From an uncultured Acinetobacter sp. (GTDB lineage Bacteria > Pseudomonadota > Gammaproteobacteria > Pseudomonadales > Moraxellaceae), in assembly GCF_947493735.1 (NCBI RefSeq), contig NZ_CANLSL010000001.1, positions 124,001-188,000 of the forward strand: a stretch of DNA of 64,000 nucleotides, given 5' to 3'. The notes below the pieces were generated by a model. It was not told the origin of the DNA and did no database searches. It saw nothing but the letters and a program-made list of their open reading frames with translations. Shown one piece after another: positions 40,501 through 49,274 of the stretch; position 1 is the first letter of the stretch, and every line of letters begins with the position of its first letter. A program made the translations under genes and the position numbers.

Positions 40501-41225
40501 CACTGTTCCAATTGCTGTGCTTGTTGGATTTGATAATTGACCGCTTCGGGTTGGGCGTGTTCAGAACTTTTCTGTCCTGTTTTTTCAGGATTGCGTAGCC
40601 ATTTCTGTACTAGAATTTCTTGATCATTGCCCCAACGATGAAACCAATTTTGCCGACAACGACATTGCACTGCGCCACTTTGACTCAAACCGTAAATCTG
40701 TTCGCAGTTTTGTACACACTGTCCCCGATAGACGATGTAGTTGGCAAATAAACGTGAAGTCTGATCGGCAATCCAATACAGTAGATTTTGTTGTTTTAAA
40801 CTACGTTGCAAAGCATTTTCGATGGCATCACTGTGTTGTCTTACTCGTTGGAATAAACCATATAAAGCATGACTTTCGGTAATCGCTTTTTCATCAATGC
40901 CTTTTGAAAAATATTTATTGAGAAATAAATAAATACGCCACTTCATATTCAGTATTTGCGGTGCTTTTAAAACTGGTTCTTGCCCGAGTACCGCTTGATA
41001 GAGCTGCCATTGTAGAGTGCGTAGTTGTTGGAACTCAATATTGGCGCTAATGCCTTGTTGCTCGGCAAGTTGTTGTTGCAACCATTGCCCAATACCATGA
41101 TTTGGCACCACGATTTGCGTGCTTTGCAAAAGACTTTGTGCAGAAGTTTTCGGCTGAAACGCATCCTGCATCAAAGCGTGGAGTAACACCTCAGGTCGCT
41201 GACTTTGCAGAATATCAATGCCCAT
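37551..41225 (-). CDS. recC: exodeoxyribonuclease V subunit gamma RecC
   Basis: Chi-recognition subunit of RecBCD (1,224 aa), a helicase fold without ATPase motifs. Its N-terminus contains VVPNHGIGQWLQQQLAEQQG, the region equivalent to Walker A in helicases. ICLxMD-like and FPN blocks are present around VVCLNMDTGTFPNRG. It is the first gene of recC-recB-recD, the order I know from Acinetobacter. The ATG at 41225 has no strong ribosome site. The residues that read the chi sequence cannot be judged by eye. Confidence 0.93.
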   Translation of the reverse strand: MGIDILQSQRPEVLLHALMQDAFQPKTSAQSLLQSTQIVVPNHGIGQWLQQQLAEQQGISANIEFQQLRTLQWQLYQAVLGQEPVLKAPQILNMKWRIYLFLNKYFSKGIDEKAITESHALYGLFQRVRQHSDAIENALQRSLKQQNLLYWIADQTSRLFANYIVYRGQCVQNCEQIYGLSQSGAVQCRCRQNWFHRWGNDQEILVQKWLRNPEKTGQKSSEHAQPEAVNYQIQQAQQLEQWQRFIWHEEFAEDFQKIESIDQAFWQALTSEFAEQAVRRLPAQIYIFTLLELPPSQLNFLRRLSQYTQIKIYHYAPSQEYWADSVDPYWKAKYELKYPDAAVYYESRHPLLTRLGKQARDIGALLSQLAGGEEGDWQDHFVEIEPQHLLSKIQSDILHLSEPVADSYALAEDDLSIQIHVCHSTMRQLEVLKDQLTQWLSADTAQNRQPSDIVVLVPNLSEIETQIRTVFHSTHQTTHHANLSVNSAVKNDALIPAPMLPVKIAGVPIQDALQLWQSITLRYKLLHQRFSLEYFADWLSLPATLQRFSLTFEQVQRMLELLELAGFKRGFDQAHLAQSLASHDQDFRFSFRYALDRLALAIAMPEHALFDEILSLESVQTADFELIGKLIEIHHDLDRHRDWLTPQAIDQQQTLAESVVLLDTDISDFEVCSGWRYVHDALHQFKRIIEVTDSQAVRLPLSFVLDEIESTLSHKVSQTEPTGHITFAQIGQLRPLPYQLVVCLNMDTGTFPNRGAHIPFDLMELLQAELGDRSRLEDDQGAFLDALLQAQDQFWLFYNGFDVQDAEVRDPSSIVQELVQHLDFIVKKEQDDSNQFIDESGLTIPRHLSSIYKVHPLQPFDPKGFTDAKVQRYRSQWCQVAQQIQQPSEQQFFWLDQPPVETSTAVQIMDASQWIKDLSHPAQHFLRHAGIANVGSVDAFESFEPLQLGGLQKYAVRDYLQQCFLENNTLESDAVLSTEFKDLLLLQDKMPIGKMQNATWQQAQSELDQVLERLHNFGGQVTPLTTKTMRLDEQLQLNIQIPSDESATTWVSLTASSCHGARALSIWLQYLLWRAYADQSDDLQRVALFKNLTLIFSGLSQEKAQKYIQDWREVWTLQQNQAFALPPAIFAQVGDKQLKFEIDDRGEEYVAKFKDIEKRWLGNDYYKPNGFANAYSDQGSSLSPDWALVIAPDEAAKLLNQHTEQYAVRLYKPMFKHLQKPIMA

Positions 41226-41482
41226 CTTTTGCTCTATATGTCCTTTGTTTAATTTGAAAAATGACTTGCTTCATCCTAACCAAATTTACAGCACCTGACC
41301 ATAAGCCAAGCTTAGAATTCATAAAATAAACGACGAACTTTGTCGCTGAAATTTTCCATATATTTTCAGCAGATATCGCGTTCAGATACACATTGAAAAT
41401 GGAGAAACACTACACATTTGCCTAAAATCATGGCAAAGTAAAAACCATCTAAAAATGTACATTTCGCACAAGGACAGACTTC

Positions 41483-41995
41483 GTGAAAATCAAAAACACT
41501 CCGAATAGCATTGATCCAAATCTCGATCTTGAAAAAGCACGTCAAGACAGTTTAGAGCTAATTAATAAGCGTGCCTATATCTCGGCAGGTGCAGCAATGG
41601 TGCCGATTCCACTGTTTGATTTGGTGGTCGATCTCGGTGTGCTCAGTACGTTATTGCCCGAGATTAATGCCAAGTTTGGACTTGCCCCTGAACAAGTTAG
41701 TGTTTATGACCCACGCACAAAAAAAGTCAATTGGAAAGAACTGCGTAAACGTGGCTTTGAGCTATCGAGCTTTGTGGTGGCACGCACAGCGGTGAAGCAA
41801 TCCATCAACGGTCTACTTGGAAAATTTGTGACCAAACAAGTGACTAAGTTTATTCCGCTTGGTGGTTCATTGGTCGCAGGAACACTTGGCTATTTGATCA
41901 TGAAAAAGATTGCAGAAACCCATATTGAAGATTGCTATGAAACTGCAAAACGATTGCAAGATGCGAGTAATCGTAAAGTGGTCGGCACGCAGTAA
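41483..41995 (+). CDS. DUF697-like membrane-associated protein
   Basis: A 170-residue protein of unknown function. A segment with glycine- and proline-rich hydrophobic sequence (YISAGAAMVPIPLFDLVVDL, about 31-50) and a later one (IPLGGSLVAGTLGYLIMKKI, about 131-150) resemble the DUF697/YcjF family that is often fused to GTPases; no GTPase domain is present here. The GTG start has AAGGACAG just upstream. It is monocistronic, divergent from recC and convergent with the PPK2 gene. Confidence 0.65.
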   Translation: MKIKNTPNSIDPNLDLEKARQDSLELINKRAYISAGAAMVPIPLFDLVVDLGVLSTLLPEINAKFGLAPEQVSVYDPRTKKVNWKELRKRGFELSSFVVARTAVKQSINGLLGKFVTKQVTKFIPLGGSLVAGTLGYLIMKKIAETHIEDCYETAKRLQDASNRKVVGTQ

Positions 41996-42012
41996 ATATA
42001 CCCACAGCCCAA

Positions 42013-42235
42013 CATAAGATGAGTAAAAATCATTAGATACGTGTAGGGCGTCAGTCGCACTGTTCGAGGTCAGAACAACTTCTGTAAAGTGACGTTTTTC
42101 AAGGCATTGAATTGATTTTGAAATATGACCGAGTTTGCGATGAGCAACACTGTTGCGCAAGGTGGTTTTTCCCTTGCGTGGCAATGCCACTCATCCCGAA
42201 AGAAAAGTAGGTCGAACCGAAGGTTGATCTGTCTA
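42013..42235 (+). repeat. dispersed intergenic repeat, copy 2
   Basis: Starts 17 bases after the DUF697-like gene and runs toward the convergent PPK2 gene. It shares cataagatgagtaaaaat and cttgcgtggcaatgccactc with copy 1 and gcgtcagtcgcactgttcga with copy 3. Similarity is lost after gaaccgaaggtt, so the 3' third present in copies 1 and 3 is missing or too diverged to see. Strand label is only the alignment orientation. Confidence 0.72.
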
Positions 42236-42313
42236 TATGACCATAAGCGGTACGACTCCGAGTAATACTTCCTATTTTCAACCATATAAAGCCAAGATTT
42301 TGTCAAACTTACG

Positions 42314-43825
42314 TTATTTAGAAGCTTTTAATCGCTCTAAAATATGCTCAAGTACCGCAATCCGTGCACTATTTTTATCATTAGTCGCCACGATATGCCA
42401 CGGCGCGCAGTCAGTTGAAGTGTGTTCAAACATATCCGCCGCCGCTTGCAAATACTCATCCCATTTTTCCCGATTGCGCCAATCCTCATCGGTGATTTTA
42501 AAGCGCTTGTGTGGCGTCACTTCACGGGCTTTAAAGCGTTTTTCCTGCTCGTCTTTGTCGATCGCCAGCCAAAACTTAATCAGTATGGTTTGGTTGTCCA
42601 TCAAATCTTGTTCAAAACGATTGATTTCGTCATAAGCACGCTTCCACTCAAATGGCTTGGCAAATCCTTCGAGTCGCTCAACCAAGACGCGCCCATACCA
42701 TGAGCGATCAAAGATGGTAATGTCACCGTTTTTAGGTAGTTTCGTCCAAAAGCGCCAAAGATACGGACGACGTAATTCATACTTTTCAGGTGCTGCGATG
42801 GTGTAAATATCGTATTCTCGTGGGTCGAGTTTTTTGATGATGCGCTTGATTGCACCGCCCTTGCCTGCTGCATCCATGCCTTCAAAAACGATCACCACAT
42901 TGCGCTCATCTTGACGCATGGCTTTGGCGACTTTTTTACTTAGTGCTTTGAGCTGATCTTTATAGTCATCTTCAGCGAGCACTTCATCGTCAAATTGGGT
43001 CAGTGTTTCTGGAATTTTTGATTTTTTCCAAGGTCCTGTGATGGCGTCAGGGGTAATTTCAGATAAGGGTTGCTTTAATGCAGAGAGTACGACTTGGGCA
43101 AATTGTTGATCACGCCGTTCTTCATCTTCACCATCAATACAAATCCAATCGTCGGTGAAATGTGAACGCAACTTTTGCAAGGTGTCATATTGCTTTTGAC
43201 TACGCCAATCTAAACCGTGCAGTTGTTGCCATTTTTGTACGCTTGGATCAAGTTTGTCTAAGCGTTTTTGCAAAGCTTTCCAAGACAGATCAAACCAAAT
43301 CTTGACCACATGCACATGATTGGCTTGCAGATCGAGCTCAAATTCACGCATGTTTTGTACATAATTTTTGAATTGTTCGGTATTGATCGGCTCGGAGACA
43401 TGCATAGCAGTCGCCAACAGATCACTATACCAATTGCCAAATAAGAGCTTCATCTGACCTTCGGCAGGAATAAAACCTGCATAAGGTTGCCAAAATGGTT
43501 GCGATTGCGTCAATGGATGAGGTACTTCGGCTTTCACCATCAGATAGCGTGGATCAACCCATTCACGAAGCTGTTGCACAGCTTCTCCTTTGCCCGCAAG
43601 CTCAATACCGCTGATGAGAATCAAGACACTTTTGCCTTTGATACTGCCTCGCCCTTCTCTAAGCTGAAACTGCGCTTCGATCAAATCTGCGGAGAGTTCA
43701 TCTTCATCACGTATCGCTAATTTTCCCAATTGCTCGTCGCTTAGACACGGCATCAACCGTGGCAAGTTTTCTACGATTTCCCCTTGTCCCGCCTGATCAG
43801 CTTGCTTATTTTTTGACGTTGACAT
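42314..43825 (-). CDS. pap: polyphosphate:AMP phosphotransferase (two-domain PPK2)
   Basis: Uses polyphosphate to phosphorylate AMP to ADP (PPK2 class II, described from Acinetobacter johnsonii). The 503 residues contain two PPK2 domains. The first has a weak P-loop ISGIELAGKGEAVQQL (about 70-85). The second has the full FEGMDAAGKGGAIKRI (about 314-329), the DRSWYGRVLVERLEGF block and lid residues. This tandem arrangement is the hallmark of PAP. Both ends are convergent or divergent to neighbours, so it is monocistronic. Confidence 0.9.
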   Translation of the reverse strand: MSTSKNKQADQAGQGEIVENLPRLMPCLSDEQLGKLAIRDEDELSADLIEAQFQLREGRGSIKGKSVLILISGIELAGKGEAVQQLREWVDPRYLMVKAEVPHPLTQSQPFWQPYAGFIPAEGQMKLLFGNWYSDLLATAMHVSEPINTEQFKNYVQNMREFELDLQANHVHVVKIWFDLSWKALQKRLDKLDPSVQKWQQLHGLDWRSQKQYDTLQKLRSHFTDDWICIDGEDEERRDQQFAQVVLSALKQPLSEITPDAITGPWKKSKIPETLTQFDDEVLAEDDYKDQLKALSKKVAKAMRQDERNVVIVFEGMDAAGKGGAIKRIIKKLDPREYDIYTIAAPEKYELRRPYLWRFWTKLPKNGDITIFDRSWYGRVLVERLEGFAKPFEWKRAYDEINRFEQDLMDNQTILIKFWLAIDKDEQEKRFKAREVTPHKRFKITDEDWRNREKWDEYLQAAADMFEHTSTDCAPWHIVATNDKNSARIAVLEHILERLKASK

Positions 43826-43959
43826 GCTGTATTTACTCCGAATCTAAACCCTTCTAAAAAATCATCAAAGGACTGCGAAAATATTTGCGCTAAAAATACA
43901 CTATTCAAATCCCACCACTTTCTTTTATACTCTTTTCAGCCACATGTCATGTTAAAAAT

Positions 43960-44721
43960 ATGTTAAAAACTGAACAACTTGCACGTTATCTTGAGCAATA
44001 CAAACAACTCCAATTTCACCGCTCGCCAAAATTAAAGTTATTGACATGGCAGGTTGCCCAGTGGCAAAAACAGCGCATGCAAAACGTGCATGGCAATTTA
44101 TTTCAAAATGCGTCTTATAAAGAACTTGCCGGTTTTTTCCAAAGCGAATTGTACAACTTCGATGCCTTAGATGAACTTGCAGGGCAACTTGCACTCATGT
44201 TGAAGCAAAAGGTCAAATTAGATCGCTGGCTACCCAATGAAATTTTGGAATCTCTCGTCGAAGCGATGCAATTGGCACTGCTGACCATCAAACTCGATCA
44301 ACAACTTGCAATACATCTGATTCGTCAAAAACGTGAACTCAACGATGAAAATCTCATTCTCATCTCGCTCGAAGTCAATCAAAAAGCAAATCGCTTACGT
44401 CAGCTCAAACTCTTTCAAAGTGTCAGTCACCAACTCTCACGGCATGCACAATCGTTATTGCTTCGTACTTCGCTAAAACTGGCAAAATCCAAACTCAAAG
44501 AGCGTGGCTTTGCACCGATGTACCAGTATCTCGATCATGGTTTTCGAGTGATGAGAAGTAATCGCCAAGCCAAAGATTTTTTTATTCATTATGCACAACA
44601 AGAACAATGCTTTTTAGATTATTTGGTCAATGTCAAACCAACTGACCTCAATGTATATTATGATGCTGCATCTCAGCAAATATGCCGTAAGCACATCGAA
44701 TCTTCCGCACAGCCGCTTTAA
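43960..44721 (+). CDS. FFLEELY-motif protein, paralogue 1
   Basis: All-helical protein (253 aa) of a family known mainly from Acinetobacter and named after a conserved motif, here FFQSELYNFDALDELAGQL (about 57-75). No signal peptide, membrane helix or catalytic motif is evident. The next gene is a clear paralogue with the same order of conserved blocks (KARMQxxHxxxF, FxxxLYxxDDF, LxxxLDxYxRS-like). Function is unknown; an old duplication is the simplest explanation of the pair. Confidence 0.75.
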   Translation: MLKTEQLARYLEQYKQLQFHRSPKLKLLTWQVAQWQKQRMQNVHGNLFQNASYKELAGFFQSELYNFDALDELAGQLALMLKQKVKLDRWLPNEILESLVEAMQLALLTIKLDQQLAIHLIRQKRELNDENLILISLEVNQKANRLRQLKLFQSVSHQLSRHAQSLLLRTSLKLAKSKLKERGFAPMYQYLDHGFRVMRSNRQAKDFFIHYAQQEQCFLDYLVNVKPTDLNVYYDAASQQICRKHIESSAQPL

Positions 44722-44752
44722 ACTTTTTTTATTCTTTTTTTTTGAGGTTTTT

Positions 44753-45460
44753 ATGTCTAAGTTTGACTTTTTACAACAACAACTTACCGATTATCAAAAC
44801 CTACAAAGCCACCAAGATCAAACTTTAGCGTCGAAATTATTACAAGTCCAAATATGGCAAAAAGCACGCATGCAACACACACATGCTGATTTTTTTGCAA
44901 TACCTGAACATCAGCCAATGGCTCATTATTTTCTCAATCGTTTGTATGGTGCAGATGACTTCAATGAGTTAGCACGTCAGATTGACCGTTTTATTCGCAA
45001 CTCACACACTGTAGAAAAAATTATCCCCAAATCTGCCTTACAAACAGGTGATGCAGGCGTTGAACTTGCGGTATTAGCGATTCAGCTTGATGAACAAGTG
45101 GCGAAGTATTTATTGGAAAATTATCCTATCGACACCCCACTTGATGATGAAATGATGCGCCGTGCCTATCTCGCAGTCGATCAGTACGCACCTCGTTTGC
45201 ATCAAATGGAGCTATTAGAACTACTCGGTACGAAACTCGATAAATATGTTCGCTCAACGATGGTTAAAACTGCTTTTAAACTGTCCAAAGGCATTGCTTA
45301 TCGCTATGAAGCAAATACCATTTATGACTTTATTGATGATGGTTTTAAGGCGATGGCACCACTCGGTTCTGCTCAGGATTTCATTGCGACTTTTACTAGC
45401 AAAGAAAAGCAAATCATTGATGCCGTACATTCAGGGCATCCAACGCCATTTCAGCTTTAA
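44753..45460 (+). CDS. FFLEELY-motif protein, paralogue 2
   Basis: Shares with its upstream neighbour the blocks WQKARMQHTHADFF (about 35-48), YFLNRLYGADDFNELARQI (about 59-77) and the C-terminal IYDFIDDGFKAMAP. It has 235 residues from the ATG at 44753, which has GAGG 5 bases upstream; the longer frame from 44630 overlaps paralogue 1 and is not supported. All-helical, cytosolic, function unknown. It lies 31 bases after paralogue 1. Confidence 0.78.
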   Translation: MSKFDFLQQQLTDYQNLQSHQDQTLASKLLQVQIWQKARMQHTHADFFAIPEHQPMAHYFLNRLYGADDFNELARQIDRFIRNSHTVEKIIPKSALQTGDAGVELAVLAIQLDEQVAKYLLENYPIDTPLDDEMMRRAYLAVDQYAPRLHQMELLELLGTKLDKYVRSTMVKTAFKLSKGIAYRYEANTIYDFIDDGFKAMAPLGSAQDFIATFTSKEKQIIDAVHSGHPTPFQL

Positions 45461-45645
45461 TCAAAATATTGAGATACGGTCACAGCGATTGATTTTGTCA
45501 TGATCGTCGTTTACATCAACAACTTGCGAATAGTGCGTAGTTTGCTTGCACAAATTTGCAAATATAGGCATGTTGATGATCTTTGATTATGTTATCTTTT
45601 CAATATCTATTTATGTCCGTATTAAAAACGCCTAAGGAGTGCGAT

Positions 45646-46593
45646 ATGTCTAGCGACAATCAAAACAGCGATAGCCATGATAAAAATAATCAGCAAAAGA
45701 CCAGTCCATTTCTCACTGAAACACTCCCACAAGGCACACCACAAGGTCAGCAACAAAGCTTAAAATCACTTGGCGCTGTTGGTGAAAGCAAAACCAATAC
45801 AGGCGCAATTCCAAAATACAACCTACCTCGTGGTGCCAATACAGGCAATGTGGGTGCAACAACGCACTTTGGCTACAAAACTGTCGATAGCACAGAGAAA
45901 GAACAAAAAGTCGCAGAAGTTTTTCACTCCGTTGCCAGTAAATATGACTTGATGAATGACTTGATGTCTTTTGGTATTCATCGCCTGTGGAAGCGTTTTG
46001 CCATTCAAATGTCAGGTGTGCGTCGTGGTCAGCAGGTACTCGATATTGCTGGCGGTACAGGCGACTTGGCAAAAGTGTTTAGCCGTGAAGTCGGTGAAAC
46101 TGGTCATGTGGTGCTTTCAGACATTAACGAGTCAATGCTCAATGTCGGTCGTGATCGTTTGCTTGATGCAGGCTGTACCAATGTCGATTTCGTCCTTGCC
46201 AATGCCGAAACCTTAGAGCCTTTTGCTGATAATAGTTTTGACCTCCTTACCATCAGCTTTGGTCTACGTAATGTGACGGATAAAGATGCGGCACTGGCTG
46301 CGATGTATCGTGTACTCAAGCCAGGCGGTCGTTTGTTGATTTTAGAATTTTCAAAACCGATCTTTGAGCCATTATCAAAACTCTATGATCTGTATTCATT
46401 TACCGCTTTGCCTGTGATGGGGAAATTGGTCGCCAATGACTCTGAAAGCTATCGTTATTTGGCAGAGTCGATTCGTATGCACCCAGATCAGCACACCTTA
46501 AAGCAAATGATGCAAAATGCAGGCTTTGCTCAGTGTGATTATCACAATTTGACCGGTGGTATAGTGGCAGTACATCGTGGCTTTAAACTATAG
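45646..46593 (+). CDS. ubiE: ubiquinone biosynthesis C-methyltransferase UbiE
   Basis: SAM-dependent enzyme that C-methylates the benzoquinol ring in ubiquinone synthesis. Motifs: [20 protein letters not shown] (about 72-91) and the SAM site [15 protein letters not shown] (about 111-125), with NxxxLP-like later blocks. From the ATG at 45646, which has AAGGAG upstream, the protein has 315 residues. That is about 65 more than E. coli UbiE; the extra N-terminal part is Q/N/T-rich low complexity. First gene of ubiE-ubiJ-ubiB. Confidence 0.93.
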   Translation: MSSDNQNSDSHDKNNQQKTSPFLTETLPQGTPQGQQQSLKSLGAVGESKTNTGAIPKYNLPRGANTGNVGATTHFGYKTVDSTEKEQKVAEVFHSVASKYDLMNDLMSFGIHRLWKRFAIQMSGVRRGQQVLDIAGGTGDLAKVFSREVGETGHVVLSDINESMLNVGRDRLLDAGCTNVDFVLANAETLEPFADNSFDLLTISFGLRNVTDKDAALAAMYRVLKPGGRLLILEFSKPIFEPLSKLYDLYSFTALPVMGKLVANDSESYRYLAESIRMHPDQHTLKQMMQNAGFAQCDYHNLTGGIVAVHRGFKL

Positions 46594-46695
46594 TCAGAGA
46601 ACTTAAATCCTGCTACAGCGTTAACCTCGCTTGAAGTACTATCTGTACACCTTCGCTCGGTTGCCTTGTATCAGAAATTAATTTCATAGACTATA
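46589..46695. repeat. 107-bp quasi-palindromic element in ubiE-ubiJ gap
   Basis: Bounded by TATAGTC (46589-46595, overlapping the ubiE stop codon) and GACTATA (46689-46695). The two arms are imperfect inverted copies that meet around gtactatctgtac. It resembles a small MITE or REP-like unit. A larger element of similar design lies after ubiJ. Confidence 0.7.
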
Positions 46696-46738
46696 TAAAT
46701 CAACAAGCCATTCTATTTGAAAGGGAAAAAATAAAGAC

Positions 46739-47458
46739 ATGTGGTCAATCCTTGCGCTCGGTGCATGTGAAAAACTCATCAATGGCATCATCAATAGTGA
46801 TGCCATCACTCGACTCAAGCTCGATGCGCTACACGGGCAATGTTTGCGTGTGGTGATCGATCAACCACAGCTCAGTGTCGATACGTTGCTTGATCAAGGC
46901 AAAATCCGTCTTGAACCGACTGCACTTGGACACGCCGAAAAGCACAGCATATTTGAACAACGCCCATTTGATCATGCGGAAAAAGTCACGGAAGCCACTG
47001 CGACTTTGCATGTGAAAAATGTGGTGGAGTTGATCAAACTGATTAGCACCGATAGTGATCAACTCGGTACGATTCCTTTACAGGGCGATTATCACTTGCT
47101 CTTTGCCTTAAAAGAAATCATCGCTCAGCTCGATATTGATCTTGCTTCACGCCTCAGTCCGTGGATTGGTGCAACCGCTGCGCATGAGCTCGGCAAAGTG
47201 CAAAATGTGCCGAAGCATCTTGTCAAGACATTGAAAAGCGCCGAGTTTATGTTTAGCGACAGTATTCGAGAAGACTTAGGCGTATTTGCCTCACGTTGGC
47301 AGATGGATGATCTACAGCGAGAAACACGTCAGCTCAATCAATCATTAGACCGATTAGAAGCCAAAATGGCTGAACTGAATGCAAATTATGCGACTGATGT
47401 AGAAAATACGAATCTTCAAAAAGATATTGATGATTCCACAAATATTCAACCTCAATAA
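46739..47458 (+). CDS. ubiJ: ubiquinone biosynthesis accessory factor UbiJ
   Basis: SCP2-domain protein (239 aa) that binds lipid intermediates in the ubiquinone assembly complex. The N-terminal SCP2-like domain (about 1-130) is followed by a helical C-terminal part with coiled-coil character (LQRETRQLNQSLDRLEAKMA, about 195-214), as in E. coli UbiJ. Position between ubiE and ubiB is the strongest support. AAGGGA lies upstream of the ATG. Confidence 0.88.
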   Translation: MWSILALGACEKLINGIINSDAITRLKLDALHGQCLRVVIDQPQLSVDTLLDQGKIRLEPTALGHAEKHSIFEQRPFDHAEKVTEATATLHVKNVVELIKLISTDSDQLGTIPLQGDYHLLFALKEIIAQLDIDLASRLSPWIGATAAHELGKVQNVPKHLVKTLKSAEFMFSDSIREDLGVFASRWQMDDLQRETRQLNQSLDRLEAKMAELNANYATDVENTNLQKDIDDSTNIQPQ

Positions 47459-47602
47459 GGGATGCACGAAAAAGTGAGCGAGTAGAGTAAATTTCAAGGC
47501 GCACCTCGCACAGCAACCGCAGTGTACATAAGGTACATGAGGATTGCGAGCAAGGAGCAACGTAGAAATTTGCCTACGCAGCTAGTTTTTTTCGAAGTCC
47601 CT
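47458..47602. repeat. 145-bp quasi-palindromic element in ubiJ-ubiB gap
   Basis: Begins at the last base of the ubiJ stop codon (AGGGA) and ends with TCCCT. Arms share, in inverted order, CGAAAAA, a GTAG block and AAATTTC. The centre is TGTACATAAGGTACA. The whole can fold into one long imperfect hairpin. It ends 27 bases before the ubiB start. Confidence 0.75.
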
Positions 47603-47629
47603 CTTAAATAAAATTAGGATTTGCATTGT

Positions 47630-49249
47630 ATGGTGCCACATCTGACTCGACTTTTAGAACTTTGGCGCATCGCAGCGCATTATCGTTTGGATACGCTGAT
47701 TCCTGCCGATGAGTTGCCTGCAAAAGCTCGTCCGATCGTCAAGTTGATTCGTGCCAATCCTGCGGCGTGGTCATCTCGGGAAAAGCGTAATCCACTGAAG
47801 TTAAAACAAGCCTTAGAAGATATGGGACCGCTCGCGATCAAGATGGGACAGCTGCTCTCGACACGTCGTGACTTGATTCCGCCTGAGATTTTATCGCAAC
47901 TGACTTTGTTGCAAGATCAAGTCAAACCCTTTGCGGTAGATGTTGCCAAAGCTCGCATTAGCGATGCTTTCAAAGCCGATCTGAATACTTTATTCCAACG
48001 CTTCGACGAACAACCGCTGGCTGCAGCTTCAATTGCGCAAGTGCACACCGCAGCATTTCATGATGGACGTGAAGTAATCGTCAAGGTCACTCGCCCTGAT
48101 ATTCACAAACAGATTTTACGTGATTTTGAGATTTTGACGTGGCTTGGTGGCTGGCTTGAGCAACGCCTTGAAGCAGCCCGTGCTTTACATATCAGTGAGA
48201 TTATTCAAGAATATCGTGCGGTGATTTTGAACGAGCTGAATCTGAGCATTGAGGCCGATAATACCCGTCGGATGCGGCATTACTTCACAGGCTCGAGCAT
48301 GATGTATGTGCCTGAAGTCTATATGGATAGTACCGATGTGATGGTCGCTGAACGCATCACTGGTGTGCCAATTTCTGACACAGAGACCTTTGATCGACTC
48401 GGTATGGATCGTGCGGATTTGGCGGAAAAAGGGCTAACTATCTTTTTCACCCAAGTTTTTCGGGATAATTTTTTCCATGCTGATATGCACCCTGGCAATG
48501 TCTTTGTTGAAACTTTAAATCCGCAAAACCCACGCTATATTGCGCTCGACTGCGCCATCATGGGCGAACTGTCCAAAGCCGATCAAATGACTGTGGCTCG
48601 TATGCTCCTTGCGGTGATGAACAGCGACTTTATGCAATTGATTCAGATCGTGCATCAAGCAGGTTGGATTCCGCCTGATACCGATCAAGATGGTTTGGCA
48701 CGTGAGATGCGACGCACAGTTGGTCCAATGGTATCCAAACCGATGGATCAGCTTGATTTTGCGGGGATTCTGCTGCAAATCATGGATATTGCACGTCGTT
48801 TCCGATTGGAAATTCCACCGCAATTGATGCTATTGCTCAAAACTTTAGTGCATGTCGAGGGCTTGGGCACAGACCTCTATCCTCAGCTCGATATTTGGAA
48901 GTTGGCAAAACCGATTCTAACCGAATGGGTCAAACAGCAAATGAATCCTGCCAAGAATCTCAAAGAGCTTGGACAGCAGATTCCTGATCTGCTACTCGGT
49001 GCGCAGGACTTGCCGAGTATGTTGATCGATAGCGTCAATGGACTGAAAAATCAAGCAGTATGGCACGATCGCCAAATCCGTGAATTACAAACATTACGAT
49101 TACAGGTTGCGCAACAACAACGACGTAATTGGATTTTTGGCAGTATTTTTATTTTTCTACTCAGCCTTGCCATGATTACGCCGACATTTATTGGTATTAT
49201 TTTCTATATCTTGGCGGCATTGGTGGCGATTTGGCGAGTGATGAATTAA
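47630..49249 (+). CDS. ubiB: ubiquinone biosynthesis ATPase UbiB
   Basis: Membrane-anchored atypical kinase-like protein (539 aa) needed for ubiquinone synthesis. The family's KxGQ motif is in LAIKMGQLLSTRRDL (about 71-85). The Ala-rich loop AAASIAQVHTA and FHADMHPGNVFV catalytic-loop equivalent follow, and two C-terminal hydrophobic helices (about 500-535) anchor it. The ATG at 47630 has AGGA 10 bases upstream; the TTG three codons earlier is less likely. Confidence 0.94.
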   Translation: MVPHLTRLLELWRIAAHYRLDTLIPADELPAKARPIVKLIRANPAAWSSREKRNPLKLKQALEDMGPLAIKMGQLLSTRRDLIPPEILSQLTLLQDQVKPFAVDVAKARISDAFKADLNTLFQRFDEQPLAAASIAQVHTAAFHDGREVIVKVTRPDIHKQILRDFEILTWLGGWLEQRLEAARALHISEIIQEYRAVILNELNLSIEADNTRRMRHYFTGSSMMYVPEVYMDSTDVMVAERITGVPISDTETFDRLGMDRADLAEKGLTIFFTQVFRDNFFHADMHPGNVFVETLNPQNPRYIALDCAIMGELSKADQMTVARMLLAVMNSDFMQLIQIVHQAGWIPPDTDQDGLAREMRRTVGPMVSKPMDQLDFAGILLQIMDIARRFRLEIPPQLMLLLKTLVHVEGLGTDLYPQLDIWKLAKPILTEWVKQQMNPAKNLKELGQQIPDLLLGAQDLPSMLIDSVNGLKNQAVWHDRQIRELQTLRLQVAQQQRRNWIFGSIFIFLLSLAMITPTFIGIIFYILAALVAIWRVMN

Positions 49250-49274
49250 CCCATCATTTGCCTTGAATCTACAC

